NCBI RefSeq assembly: GCF_014805625.2
Contig: NW_023998464.1
Coordinates: forward strand, 5,309,316-5,373,315
DNA: 64,000 bases
Reading direction: 5' to 3'
Origin: Glossina fuscipes
Lineage: Eukaryota > Arthropoda > Insecta > Diptera > Glossinidae
The notes below the pieces were generated by a model. That model saw only the letters and a list, made by a program, of their open reading frames with translations. It was not told where the DNA came from and ran no database searches. How positions within the stretch are numbered: position 1 is the stretch's first letter; every line of letters starts with the position of its first letter. Below are positions 1 through 13,420 of this stretch, in pieces. Both the position numbers and the translations under genes were made by a program.

Positions 1-3000
1 ATCAAACGCTAGCATTGTATTTTTTATGACGATGCGGCAGTAACTGGCTACGTTTTGTGTGCGGCCAATGTGTGAGGGTATTCGGTGCTATAAATCGTGA
101 TAGTTAACAACAAACGTTACAATGAAACGGTACACTATATGCTTTTATATGACAATGGTTTGAAAAAGCGTCATTTTGTCACTTCTCGGAGGCGGATTAT
201 TGAAGACTGTATATATATAGTGGAGAAAAAATTACACACTATATTTGAGTAGGTAAAAAATTCGATACGCTTTAGGACTGATCCTGTGAACACAATGCAT
301 CAGCAGGTTACATAAGATTTATAAAAGATCTTCTCGAAATGAGATTTTTTAAGGGACATTTACTTGGGTGCAAAGAAGGACTTCCCCTTTAACTCCCCTT
401 TAACTTTAGCTGCTAATATTAAAATGTTCAACATTTTTTTTTTTTTCATATTAGGTCGTATTATCCCGATTTTCCATCATAATCTATGCACTTCGTTTAG
501 AATTGTAAAGGCTCAACTATTCATTTCAAGTGCTGTGATGACGGGGGCTTTAAAAAAAGAGGGACAAGTGGGCGAACGGTAACAAATCTGTGTATCATCC
601 GATCTTCGCAAGTTTAAAGGTGAATTTTGTACACCGTGCATCCTTATGAAGGGTATAAAACCTTATCATTCTATATAACGTAACTGCGAACATATGTTCA
701 GATGGTTCTTATCGCCTCCTTGCCGAAAACATATAAGAAAAGTTTTGAACAGTTTCCCTTTAAGATTTCATCTTTCTCGCTCTCTACTCCATCGGAGATA
801 GTTGCTACATACACATCTTAAAATTAAGTCTTAATACTTCAAAATGGCATTCTACTCGATATGCGCGCATTTCCTATTTCTTTTCCTATAGAATATTCTT
901 GGGAATGGAGTGAAAGAGTAAGAGTCCGTATACGAATTTAACGAAATTTCTTCCGCACCGACTCATTACTTTGGGAGAACCGCTAGAAGTTCTCTTCTTC
1001 CAATCAAATCGTTTATTGGAATCGTTTTGGTAATAAATTTAAGCAAACAATATTTCAAAAAGCAAATCTATCCGTCTGACTCTTTATTATTAATGAGCTA
1101 CCAATTGCGCGTAATTCCTTTCAAGCCTTCATGTTCTTGCATTAAGAAAGATGCGGTGTACAAAGTACCATTTTTCTTTTCCTGCTAGATAAACAGCCAA
1201 AAAATGTTGAGGCGAACGTTGAAACTTCTTTTCTGTCCACTACTTGCTAGGTAATAAGAGGAGTCTTCGTTTCAAAATTTAAGTAATACCTACATAAGGA
1301 TAACACATTTAGATGTGTATACAAGCTCCCGAAAATTCTGTTTTGTCAAATTAATGGCTTGTTGCACTTTTTGATTACTGGCAAGCAAGGCTTAGAAAGT
1401 ATGTCATTCCTTCAAATTTTCTTACATAATTCCCTTCTCCCTATCTATTAATCAATTACCGATTGTCTACAATTTCTTTAAAGCTTTCAAGTTTTTGTTG
1501 TTTCCGTCAATAGTTTTGCGCTCTTAAGACGGTTTCCTCTTTGCACTCGACATGTAACAAAAAATATAACTTTTATCTGTAATAAATATTTTACATTGTA
1601 AATATACGAGTGTCAATGTTAAGAACATACTTGCAGCAACAATGTATGCGACCAATGTATTATACAAAGCACTTGTATGCGCTGTACGTACTGTATGTAC
1701 TCTCTTGTGTCGTTATGTTGACACTAATGATGCTTTGTCTGTGTATTGGTTGTTATTTGTGGAATTACTAAAATGTTTGTAAAATACAAGCGACATGTGA
1801 AAATGTTAAGAATTTTACATTAGCATTTTTATTTTGTTGCTTGCCGGCTTGCTATTGCTGTTGTTTAACTTACAACTTACATTGAACATTCAAAATAGCC
1901 CTGATATATGTACAAATATTCAAAAGTACAATCTTACACAAAAATAACTTTATTGCAAATGTAACAACATTTTTTAAATATTTGTTTATCTTAAAAATGC
2001 AGCAGGAAAAATAACAACAACAATAGCTTTAATAGTAAAGATACAAACTTTCATTGTCAGTTGTGTGCAATCAAGCATGTTCTATTGTCAAATAAATTGT
2101 GCCACCAGCACAAAAAACAACTAAAACCAACAACAAACAAACGCTACAATCTTAGTAATAAAACAGTAACAAATTATTCCCACAGATACTTAAACATAGT
2201 TACACCAGGAAAGTCAACTTATTTTACAACTGCTTTCCCTTCAACTCCCTCGCTAACGTTAAATAGTTTGCTCAGCAGAACATTTACGTTAGCTATGCAC
2301 ATACCTTCAAGTATGTGTTCCTATGTACGTACGTAATGTTACTGAACTGCCGCATTGTCTAAGCACGATTTAGGCGACAAACTCTTAAACTTTGTCTACG
2401 ATTGCACCGATGTATGAAGCTGAGCATAAAAAAACTGCTTACTCAATCATTAGTTTGCAAAATATGGGTATTTGCATAGGAAGTCAAAGCAAAAACTAAA
2501 GAAAAGATCATTGAAAACCAAATGATTACGAAGCATTTGCGGTTTTTAATAATGGTATAGAGTAGTCAGGTACTACACAGTACACTAAATTGTTTTTTGT
2601 ACGACATTGCATTGCGTTTAACGCTTTGTCATATTGAGTGAATAAATCGATAATCGTTCGGAACCGACTTTTATGCTACTTATGCTACACACCACATATC
2701 ACTGCCAGCCATCTAATATGATTAAGACATTTTCGAAAGTAAACGTAAACCACCTAAAGACCTAATGAATCTGATTATAATTGTTGCGGCTTTTTTAAGA
2801 AAATAAGACCCAGTCTACTTTTGAATTATCACACGCGCTATAAAATACAAAGGAAGTCAATTCCAAAGTTTCGCGTCGAAAAAACTTCTGATATGCGTAG
2901 GAAACTCAATATGCCCGCGAAATTAAAAGTTATTCCGGTAGGGCTTGTTGTAATCTTTGTTGTGATCTTGATCTCTCATTGAGGGAACAATAGCTGCGAA

Positions 3001-3818
3001 TTACTACTTGTTACCTTTCGTTCACCGATCTTTCGTACGCAATCCCATAATATTTGACATCAGGTGCCAGCGTTCCAAAAATTAATAAGACTCAAAATCG
3101 TACTATCTCGTCTTTGAGAAACGTAGACAATTCGAAGCAGCTGCAAAAGATTTCAAGGCAATATTTGCTAACGTTAAAAAATATTGATGAAGATATATTT
3201 CTGGTAAACCCAGTGACGAATAGGTGAATAAGCAAAGGATTGCGACTAAGAACTCGATGGTGCGAAGTGCGGCAGAGTTTTCAATACAAGCGATCATATG
3301 ATCTAAGTTATCTGGCAACCTTTATATCTATACTTTGTAAATTTATTTACAAAATATACAAACTAAAGTCGTTCATAAGACTCGTTACTGTAGCCGCGAC
3401 TGTAACCGATGAGTCGCTATAATTGTCATTGTCTGTGATAGAGAAACTATTAGTGACCGCTTTTCATACGTATTCAATTATGGCGATACGCTCCTTAAAA
3501 GTTCATTTCAGCCTTTTTCTCTCAAAATAATGATCGAGACTGAGGAAGAAAATCGCACGTCTTTAATTTTCATGCATTTAAAAATTCCGTTAAAATTCTG
3601 CGAAATTTTCCTTGAACTCTATATTCGTTCACTTCTTACGCAGCAATGCGTATGACTCACATTTAAATTTATGATGACACCCATAAAGACGAATAAAAAA
3701 GTGCAGCAACGAAAACGACAATTGTTGTTGAAGCAGATATATGCGACGAGTTGGTGTCATATGCACATATACCGGTAACTAAAGCAGAAGGCATTGCAAA
3801 TGCTAATGTATATCTAAC
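1..3818. other. Non-coding, nothing recognised
   Basis: AT-rich DNA with short open frames only (under 95 codons), with stop-codon spacing expected by chance. No domain, RNA or repeat is supported. Confidence 0.6.
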
Positions 3819-3848
3819 GATGAGATGAGATGAGATGAGATGAGATGC
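3819..3848. repeat. (TGAGA)n pentanucleotide microsatellite
   Basis: Five consecutive TGAGA units, ending in TG. Non-coding context. Confidence 0.9.
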
Positions 3849-3849
3849 T

Positions 3850-6800
3850 CAGAAATGGCACAACACAGCTCAATAGCAACAATATTAGGAGCGAGGAAAA
3901 ATAACAAATGGGACATAAGTTGCAGCAAACAAAGGTTGTAATAATAATAAGAAAAACTAAAAACAAAAAAAAACGCAAAAATATAATGACAAACTTTTAT
4001 ATATCTCCGGGTGAATAAAAGTAACAAATACAAGTGGCTACATATAACAACGCTATAGCAAACGAATGAAACAAATGCAACAATAACAACAGTATACAGA
4101 GAAATATGCAACATTGACTTAATCCAAGAAAGAGTAAACAAAAAAAGGAATTAGTGTGAGCGAGCATCGGGACTCGAACAGTAGCTAAATGTAGATAAAA
4201 ATGTATATAAAATGTATATATGTAAATATACATATGTATGTAAACTTGCCTAGAAACTATATGGCTTGGGAATACATGTCTCAATTAAGAGGTTGAATTA
4301 CATTTTAAGTAAAACTACCTAAGAATAAGATCTCGGAGGTTTTGCAGTGTTGGCAAATAATCCGAACTGTTTTCTTCGGTAGATCGGATAGCATTGAATT
4401 TGAGGCAAAAACAGGTTGACAAGAACAAAAGTTTTTTTTTTTGTCTCTTTGCTTCGATCTTTTTATTTTTGTTCTAAATACCAACTTTTGTTCGTAATGA
4501 TGTCGTGTTAAGGAGAACGATGTGCAGAAAATACCTAACAGTACTTAGCATATGAGTACAGGGAGTACAGTGCTTTTCCTGCCCTTACTTACTTTAATAA
4601 TAAATGTGTTTATTTCACGTAGTTTGCTTTTTAAGATGAATCTATTTATGTGCTGATGTTGATGTTGATGATGTTGGTGTTGTTGTTTGAGTTGTTGCCT
4701 CATACACGTGCACCGATTGCATGCTTACACTGGAATGTTGCACATATAAGGAGTGACAAGTGCATGTCATTGAATACAGCTAAACGTGCAGAAATACTTT
4801 TTCCTTTATTTCTTTGCCGAGATTTGTTGTACTTGTTGGCTTTTCCTTTTTTTTTTTTTTTTTTTAATTTATGTTTTTGTAAAAGGTGTTGTTGTCTGTC
4901 TCCTCTATCCTAGCATTATACATAATTTTGTCTTTTATTGTCAGTTGATGGGTTTTTAGTTCTTTTAGTTTCTTGAACATATTCCTTTCTTCATCTTACG
5001 GTTTAACATTCATTACTGCTCTGCTACGCCTTATTTTGCTATATATATATATATATATATACATACTTCATACTTCAAACTATATTTCCAACAAGAATAT
5101 CTCAAGTAATCTCCGATCTGTAGGGTTTTATGTGATATATGCATTTCTGTCAATTTATTGCCTTTGAGCTCTGCACACAGCTGCCAACATTAACTGACAA
5201 ATGCACATACACGCATACGTACAATTACAAAAGATGTATGAATTATGTATATGAATGAATTTACTTATGCCAAAGTTAAGATATACGTACATAGATAGTC
5301 GTCGTATTGATATGAATGTTTCTCCGTACGCTTGCAGAGCGCAGCAAAGTCCTCAGCTGCGCCATGAAATTATTCTCGGAATTATTTACAATTGTTTATA
5401 AATTTATTGGTAATAATATTAATTAGCTGTTGGGTCACAATAACAACAAAGAGGGGAGAATACAGAGTTTTCACTTGATTTTAATTAAGTCAGAAAATGT
5501 GTCATCAGAATTGCAAAGAAACGAATAGAGCTGAATGACGAAATGAACTTCGTCTCGAGCATAAAAGAAATGGGAAAACTAGGCTCACTTCAAGGCGAAT
5601 TCTTCTATTAACGCCATTAATTAAAATGGGCGTGTTGAGAGACACCAGAAAAACGATGTTATATATGACATATTTTTGGACTTTAAGATAAATTTTTGCT
5701 TTCTTTCAATGAAAAAATGCAAGGAGACATAAAGCACATCTATTTTGTAAAAACGAGAAAAAATGTATATTTTTCGAATTTTTAAGGGATTGTTCCGGGT
5801 ATTGATGGGAAAGAAAAGCATTTCTTTTCCTCGTGAACGGTTTAGGAAATGAACCTACTTTTATCCTCAATCATGGAATAATTTGAAAGCATTTGGATGT
5901 ATGTAGTGATATTCTGTTTTAATGCTTGCGACGGTGAATTTTCTGGAGTTAAAGACAAGTGAATTAGCGGGAAGACAGATATAATTGCTTGGGCAAATCA
6001 CACTATTTTCTTTATATACTTATTTTACTTTATTGCCGGCGAGATTTTACTACTGCCTTACAGCCGGAATAACAAATTAGTTTAACGCTTGATTGAACAA
6101 ATGTCCCCAGGCATTTGATCTGGACAGATGCCGCGCAGGCTTTATTTCGTGTCACTTAGCGCGGTGGGCTTATGTCGGCTCCTGATCCTGTGGGCATCAG
6201 ATCGAAATTTACGTAAATGGGTTCTCCTCCATGAAGCTATTCGCATCTATGAGTTCTCCGTAATAAATAAGACGCCAAGAATCAAAGTGAATATTTTGAA
6301 CATATTGAAATTTTGAAAGAAAAGCAGTGGAAAACATATTGCAAAAGCACATGGTTGCTTCAGTAGGCAACGCAATATTCGTTACTATATATCATATTCC
6401 AGGAATTTGTGTCAGTCTTTTGTACGCTCGGTTGCTTTGCTCGAAATCACGGGAAGAGCAAAAGACCTATGACGTTATCGTTTTAACCAGCTTTTTAGGT
6501 GCGTAACACAAATCAAACAACAAATTCGGTTAGATGCACTTCTTGTCTTGGTCACATCCAAGTCCTATCACGGAAATGAAGTTGGTATTGGCTTTTTGCA
6601 AAGGGAGTAATATTGCGTGTTTGAGACTTTATAGTTAAAGTTAACTTTCGTCGGATATAAGAAAATAGAATTGAACTTTTTGGAGGGGAGTTCTTTCCTT
6701 GTAGGCCTATATCCCCGGTAACATGTTATAATTTCTTTTTCAATAAATGATTAGTTGGGGTTATCTTATATTATATGATCTTCACCTTAAACATTTGATT

Positions 6801-7849
6801 TCATTAACTTTTTGGTTATTTTAATGTTTACTGGTGATGAAATGAATCTTTTTTTTTCTAGTTGAGGTAATTACGAAAAAGCACAACAGGCTCTGGTTTT
6901 AACGGAAAATAAAATGCAAGTGAGGGACACTTTTGTATAAGAAATTTGACTTTTTGCAAACGTTCCAAATTTTTACGTATAGTCACATAAAACTAGATCT
7001 GGGAAAAAATTTCTGTCCTAGATTTTTCTCTACTTCATTTAAGTGAAGGCTTATTTTACTAGATTTTTCTATAACATTTCTTTTTCACTTTCTAGCGCAT
7101 GAGAAGTCGTATTTTTGTCTTCAAGACCTTTTATTCGATGCCCATGTCAAGAAGGGGATGAAAGGCCGCTCGCCCTTATGTGCATAGAGTAAACATTGTT
7201 ACCAAGGTTTAGTTTATGCAAAATATCCGTAGATCGCATATACACGGAAGAAAGTTAAGTAAAAACTGACCAAAATGATGTTGATCAGCATTATCAGCGG
7301 CTAGTTTCGTTGCGATCTAGTTATTAAGCGAAGCTGCTCAAGGCAAACAAATAGGTTAATCAATCTTATATCGAATCAGTAGCAAACAAGCTTAACGTTG
7401 CTCAGTTATGCGAGTTAAATGGATTTGTACTCTTGAACGAGCTGCAAAATTCAATTTTTTCATGTATCAAAATATACTTAAATTCATTTTAGTGCAAAAT
7501 TTACAAACAAATTGTTTTCAAATGTAGAAAGCCCTCAATTACCGCAAATCAACTTAACTTTTATGCAAAGCTTTTAAAAAAAGTGCAATAAGTTCTGGAT
7601 AATCTCACATTTAATGGGATTATGGAACAAAAACAATAACAGCAAAAAGAAATTAAATTGAATTTCAAATCTCAAACAAAAGCTATTATTGAAAACATCA
7701 CTCACAAAGAAGAGAGGATAAATAACATTATTATAAAATAACTCTTCGAGATTTAGAGCGACTTTTAATCACTTTACGTTTTCTTTCTTCTTTCTTTTTC
7801 ATGAAATATTTAGCTGAAAAACTACCCTTGCAGCGTTTATATCGTTGTT
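3850..7849. other. Non-coding, nothing recognised except a TA microsatellite
   Basis: AT-rich. The overlapping minus-strand frames at 3803-4284 are low-complexity Leu/Tyr/Phe strings produced by AT-rich DNA. A T run at 4848-4865 explains the Phe run in the plus frame there. Confidence 0.6.
5040..5061. repeat. (TA)n microsatellite
   Basis: About ten uninterrupted TA units. Confidence 0.9.
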
Positions 7850-7990
7850 CAACGTTCGGATCACAATTTTTGAGACCTTTTCGTAACATTTAGAGCACCA
7901 ATGTAGTTTGGCCTAAAGATCGGGTCGAACTATTTTTCCGTTCCCTTCCCATATAACGCTTTATTATGAAACGCACTAGGGTGTAGGGTA
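7850..7990 (+). repeat. Family-2 dispersed repeat, copy W
   Basis: ttggcctaaagatcgggtcg..aactatttttccg..cttcccatataacgc aligns with the reverse complement of 59960-60060 (ggcccaagaacatgcg.., atagttccgatcgg.., cttcccatataaggc). Diverged, with no ends visible. Confidence 0.5.
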
Positions 7991-7994
7991 TTTA

Positions 7995-10751
7995 ATGTTG
8001 AATCCTGGCCAGCTTGAAGATTTTTTCTTGTTTTATTATACGAGTAGCTAAACGCATCGACTACTAGGGAACAGATCAGTCTACTTGTTACAAAATAACA
8101 AATAGTGGAAAGTAAACATTTCGTCCGCGATATATGTAAGTCAGCATGCCTCTAGAAGAATTTCCGCGAAAAATAGAATTATTACGAGTAGCGCTTGGCA
8201 TAGCTAAGGACAAATGAACTAAATACTGGGATAATGAAAATTTGAAGTTGCTCGATTTGCAAAGTGATCGTGAACTTAATTTCTATGCTACTATTGCAAT
8301 ATCCTGAAGTCTTGCAACTATTTCCTCTGCGCACTACCAGACCGCTTTGCTGTACGACTTAAAAATTCGAGCATAGACCTCGTGGTCTAAAGAGTTGAAA
8401 TTTAAGATGGCTACTAGTCTTTCACCATGCACTTTATCAAGAAAGAGGACAGTTACCTACGCGAAAATAATTTCAAGTCGTAAGGCCCACTTGTGTCTCA
8501 ATGGCTTGGTTGGGATACAATGTCAACAAACAGGAGTCTCACATGAAATGCAATGATTGCAATGATTTTAACCTTCGTTGGGTTTAGTGGATTGTACTCT
8601 ATTTTGGACGAATAAAGCCTGGCCTTAATAATTAAAGTCTGCTATTGGTACACCGTTTTGACGATTTGTTATTTGTGAAGTAATTATTGGGGAATCAAAC
8701 CAAATGACATCGGACTAGTTCTAGAAAAGTTGAAAGCGACGAAACCTTTTCAGCTGATTTAATGAGAACCGTACTTGGTAATTATCAAATTATGTTGACG
8801 TGAATATGTGGCAGTGCGCTTAGAGTCAATCGTTGAATAAAATTAGAAAAATTAGAGTATTATGGAGAGGAGTTTAGCACAAGTGCTCAGCCGGGGTTTC
8901 GCAGTCGGAGTCCAGTTAAGCCTTTACATCTAATTCCATCTTTGAATTGCTTTTTTATATGCCGCTTGCTTTTACACAATTCCAAAAAATTTTTCTTTGT
9001 TTGAATCCTTTTGCTTCTCTACGAATTTCACTTCTCTTCTTAAATGCATATGAATTTTTCATATTTCCCTCTCAGTTGACCTTCGGCCTGAAAAGTCTCT
9101 TCTCCGCATGCATTTTGCAAACTTCATAACAAATTTAATATACTTAAAAAGAGTTGCTAAAGAAAGTGCCGTATTAAAAAATATATCTTCTACTCGAAAA
9201 TCGAAAACTAAATAAAACTAATATCCCATTTTTTAATATATTTACCTGCATAACTGTATACAAAAAAGCAGACAACTTACCTCTCTTCCAGTTTTAGGAG
9301 GACGCAAATAAATCTCATACTACTATTGAAATGGATAGTAAGGTGTTAAATGCGTTTACATAATCCTTCGTCAACCAAATTGCACTAATTTTTAGCACGA
9401 AGTGAGATAATTGATAAGAAATGAGCCATAAATTATAATAAATGTCGGCAGCAGTAATAAATTGTTCTTTATGTGGACTTTAACACTTTCACGCACTATG
9501 CCTGCATACGCATATTATAGCACTCATATATGTATTTGTATTCGAAGAATAATTTTTATTTTCATTTCTCATTTTTTACTATTGCTCCATTGTGCACATA
9601 ACACGTAGAAGAAACAATTCGATTATATGTAAGTTTTCTTCACCACCTAAATTATGAATAATTTTTTTCAAATATTTATATTTGTTCGAACAAGCATTGT
9701 AAGCCTAAAGCGTAAGAAGAGAACATACGTGCATAATAATTTTCTAACAATGCGCATCATAACGAATCTTATGCACCTACCATTAGAGACAAGTATGTGA
9801 GTGACGGAAAGTGGCTTTATGTCAACTGGATGAGTTATATGAAATGATGATGATGGATCCTTTTAATTTCCTTGGAGGCCAAAAGCCAAACGACCAAAAC
9901 AAAAATCGAATTAAGGACAACCAGCATGCAATTGCGCTTAACGCGACTAAAAGTCCACCGGTTATGGTATTAAGAAATTCACTTAAAGATAACAAAGCAT
10001 ACAGCAAGTTATGAATACATCACTTTAATAATTATACATTAGCTATCGTTCGCATTTGCATTTGTTACAAACGACTTAAACTGATTTGTTTACCAATACC
10101 CTTCAATGTGATTAACACACACATGCTTCTTAGCATATACCACAAAAACGGAGACAACGCGACAGAAGGCAGAGGCATCGCATTTCTTTATCGCATATAA
10201 ACTCATTTCTTCCCCGAATTACCCGAATGGTAAGGTCTGGTTACAAAAATAAGCATGCATGTGCATATTCATGCAAAGGAATATTAAATTCTAAGACATA
10301 CGGTGCTTAGCAAACATAAAATTTTGTTTTCATTTCGAATTTTCAACGGAAACGTCGTTGTTGTTTTATTTCATTTACTTCATGCTGAAGTTAAATATAA
10401 ATTTAGCCAAACTGTATTGGCATAGCTGCGGAGCGAAACACGAAATGTACATTTCTATAAACTGAAAGAATGAAAAACGAACATAAATAAATGGCAAACA
10501 ACCGGAAGATGAGCTCTTACAATGCACATTAAACAATAACAAAAAACTACTGTATTTACGCACATGCACACGCACAAACACTCACTTCAAGACTCCAACT
10601 CCCTAACTTTAATTTCATTTAATATAAAACATATTTTTCTTATATTCAACGGAGAGAGAGTCTTTTCATTTAATCAGTAAGAATATACATAAGTATGATT
10701 TTTCACATTTTCTTCTTCGATCTTTAATGAAGAAACCAATAGCAACATTCG
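7995..10751. other. Non-coding, nothing recognised up to the gap
   Basis: Slightly less AT-rich at 8300-8550 but with no convincing frame on either strand. The short ORF at 9811-10014 overlaps an equal one on the other strand and shows no family features. Confidence 0.55.
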
Positions 10752-10851
10752 NNNNNNNNNNNNNNNNNNNNNNNNNNNNNNNNNNNNNNNNNNNNNNNNN
10801 NNNNNNNNNNNNNNNNNNNNNNNNNNNNNNNNNNNNNNNNNNNNNNNNNNN
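10752..10851. other. Assembly gap (100 N)
   Basis: Exactly 100 N, the conventional length for a gap of unknown size. Anything spanning it, including the apparent minus-strand open frame across it, is unsupported. Confidence 0.99.
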
Positions 10852-11015
10852 TAAACGTGCCCCCACGACTGCCACGACTGTTCACTTTGTTTGTTTACAT
10901 TAAACTAAATTCACAAATTCACGAGCATTCATTCATTCATCGTTGATCTTGTTGTTGTCAAACTTGCTATTCTTTTAGTTTGTGCACGCTTCCAAGACTC
11001 CAAGCCTTTAATTAT

Positions 11016-11039
11016 TCTCTCCTTCTCTCTCTCTCTCTT

Positions 11040-11080
<41 letters not shown>

Positions 11081-11081
11081 A
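11016..11081. repeat. (CT)n microsatellite
   Basis: An almost pure CT tract of about 65 bases with a few TTT and TAT interruptions. On the minus strand this is GAGAG, the sequence bound by GAGA factor in flies. No promoter is visible beside it. Confidence 0.9.
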
Positions 11082-11191
11082 CGTCTCGTACTTTCGTTCG
11101 TGTATAAAGCTCTATTTTTCTTTACAATACAAATAATTATTAACACTAGAACAACTACGAGGGTCAATACGACCTTTTTGACTTTAAAATA

Positions 11192-11285
11192 TTTATTATT
11201 ATTATTATTTTAATTTTAGACTAATGATATGAATTCTTAGACTAAAAAAAAGACATTGAGCACTAGCAACACAGGCTATCGACTC
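11192..11285 (-). mobile_element. 5'-truncated I-type LINE 3' end with 13-bp target-site duplication
   Basis: A 94-base insert ends on the minus strand in a (TAA)n tail, the hallmark of I-clade non-LTR retrotransposons. It is flanked by perfect copies of TGACTTTAAAATA at 11179-11191 and 11286-11298. The insert body (minus strand: cgatagcctgtgttgctagt followed by a T run and agtctaag..attagtctaaaat) recurs at 26337-26435 and 62922-63018. The intact duplication indicates a fairly recent, heavily truncated target-primed insertion. Confidence 0.85.
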
Positions 11286-11559
11286 TGACTTTAAAATAAA
11301 TTGTTATAAAATAAGTAAAATTCCAATATTGTTTGATGATTTCCATTTATATGAAAAGATCAATTTTTTTTTTTACGTGGTCTAGTCTTCAGGATAGCGA
11401 TGAAATATACCCATTTCTACCGTTATGGGTCTTTTTGATCAATAACTTTTGCGCTATGCTCACAAAGATTAATATGGGAAGCTGAAATTTGACTCAGGTC
11501 GTTCACACGTAGAGTATTTACGCGTCCATTTCTTTAGCCATGTAGAGATGTTATTAATG

Positions 11560-11900
11560 TGTATTTGAACGAGATTTGAAAACACGCATCCACGCAACTT
11601 TATCAAAAACTTGCTTCATGTCCGAGAAAACTGCTCAAGAATACTGTTTATTTTCTAATGCGTTGCTTACTTCTTTCGCGATTCGATGAGTGACTTCAGG
11701 CGTACCATACCTATGACGACGACCAAATTTATGCTATAGCACTGTATTATTATTATTTGGACAGAGCTCTCATTGTTTTAGTAAATATCTTTTCGTAGGA
11801 CCGGAGAATGTTTCTTTTTCAAAGTGGACCGTAGATCGATTTGACAAGGACTGTCACGGAACGTAACTCCCTGTCGTCTTCGAGATTGTGATTGTGGGAG
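11560..11900 (-). pseudogene. Decayed LINE reverse transcriptase (jockey-like) fragment
   Basis: In one minus-strand frame, with several stops, a stretch like YEKIFTKTMRAL is followed by HKFGRRHRYGTPEVTHRI, then AVFSDMKQVFDKVAW. These match the order and wording of jockey-clade RT domains: the end of block 1 (..EK...), the HQFGFR..H.T..QVHR motif, and FLDVSQAFDKVWH, which carries the first catalytic Asp. Stops interrupt between the first two motifs and before the third. No YADD motif is visible further along. The element is dead, and the boundaries are approximate. Confidence 0.7.
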
Positions 11901-13237
11901 AAAAAGGTTGAAAAGTAGATTATAAGTGTTTTAAAGAGGCGAACGTTCTGTTAGAATCTGATTTACACCCTCAGCCATTTGAGTTTTTTCTCTTTGCTGG
12001 TCATCTTTAATATTTTGTAGCATTCCAAAGCTTATGATCGAATTTAATTGTTTTAGAGAAAACTGATAACTCTTCCTTTTAAAAGTAAGTCAACCCTTCT
12101 TTAGTTCATTTGTGACGCGATTTAAACTACTTTTGTTAGTTGTGTTTCTGCTTTCTTTCCACACTTTTCCCCATCTCCTTTGTATTCCAATTTCAGCGGC
12201 CCTAAGAAACTTATTTCGATTCTTCGATTGTGATGAGGTTCAAGTTCGCGCTCAATTCTGACCATGAGGCTTATATCTTGCTCTAGCCAGTGCACTATAG
12301 TCCGCAATACCACTTCTCTTGGAAAAGTGATTTTATTTTTTATAGTAATTAAGTTTTGTGTATTTGGTTTTATAAAATTGACCCATTGCCCATCACCTTT
12401 CCCTTCTATTCTTTCCTATTAAATCAAATAATAAAAATGAGCACCGTAAACTGAATATACAATACTCATTGCTAAATGCATCGAACAATTGCAACTTTGA
12501 CGACTTGTCGTGCAACAGTTAATAGTAAATAGTAAGACACAACAACAAATTTATTTCTCTGTTGGTTTGGAGTATTTGCTATCAGATCCCAATAGTAAAA
12601 GCAGAATTAGAGAATGCCGAAAAATTGACTCTTGGGCAGGAAGAGTGCTATTGCAGACCATAGCCGTGAGCCATCTAGTGGGATGGTTACATAAAACAAT
12701 GTGGGAGTAGGAAGTTTGCTGAATGAAATCTATTCCACTTTTATAATGCCTGCATGGAACACCAACGGAACTTGAAATAATTTTCTTTGTTTTCGATAAC
12801 CTCCTCTGTAGTTTAGACGAATTGCTATCTATTTTGCATTCTGCCTGTAGAACCGCAAGTTGATTCCCGGTACCTGGTCGAGCAACACTGTTGTTTGACT
12901 TACGTTTCCTTTTCCTTGTTTAGGGGATCTAGATTGAAGACGTTTTAATTGTTAAAGTTGTTTTTGTTTATTAACAACACTTATCCAAGCATAGTTAGCG
13001 TTATCCTGATCTCGCACAGAGTCCATGCCATTGCTCTGATTCGCTGCTAAGAATAGCTTGCACAAAAATGAAAGGATATTTCCGCGTGTTAAAATTCCCT
13101 TTGTTTATCTTTAAAGTTTACGGTCAATGAGTTGCTCCGCTCTGATCCTATTAATTGCGAATAATGCGCGGAGCACTATAAAAAAGAGAAGAGAATATGA
13201 AAAAAATGTTGATGTTTTTTCGACGTTGTCTCAGTTT
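11901..13237. other. Non-coding, possibly further decayed LINE sequence
   Basis: Lies on the 5' side of the minus-strand LINE relic at 11560-11900. A 63-codon minus frame at 12122-12313 is charged but unrecognised. Pre-RT LINE sequence would be expected here if the relic is longer, but I cannot show it. Confidence 0.4.
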
Positions 13238-13420
13238 CTAATCCACCGGCGCTGATCGAAACCATAGTTTTGGTCTTGGCTTTTTAATCGCCCCACGAAT
13301 CTTGGCCTCGAATTTCGGCTCCCAAATTAATTTTTGCTTCTTAGTCGAGGTCACAAAGATTACGGTACCATTATATAAGACATATGCCACAGCGGTAGCT
13401 CCAGTGTTAATAACACGTGT
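13238..13420 (-). pseudogene. Unassigned coding-like fragment, possibly LINE ORF2 linker
   Basis: An open minus-strand frame between two stops encodes about 58 residues without a start Met: TGATAVAYVLYNGTVIFV, then a basic run TSTKKQKLIWEPKFEAKIRG and KKPRPKLWFRSAPVD. GC content is above the surroundings. The layout of a hydrophobic helix, a Lys-rich linker, then W-x3-F/L-E-x-KI resembles the region before RT in some insect LINE ORF2 proteins (W..RLE.KI). That is an inference from memory of the family pattern, not a firm match. Confidence 0.3.

Noticed and set aside
3803..4284. Two overlapping minus-strand frames of 112 and 95 codons
   Set aside because: Both are hydrophobic low-complexity strings; one is driven by the TGAGA repeat. 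They are unlikely to be membrane proteins.
10666..10875. Minus-strand open frame spanning the N gap
   Set aside because: Half of it is unknown sequence, so continuity is not established.
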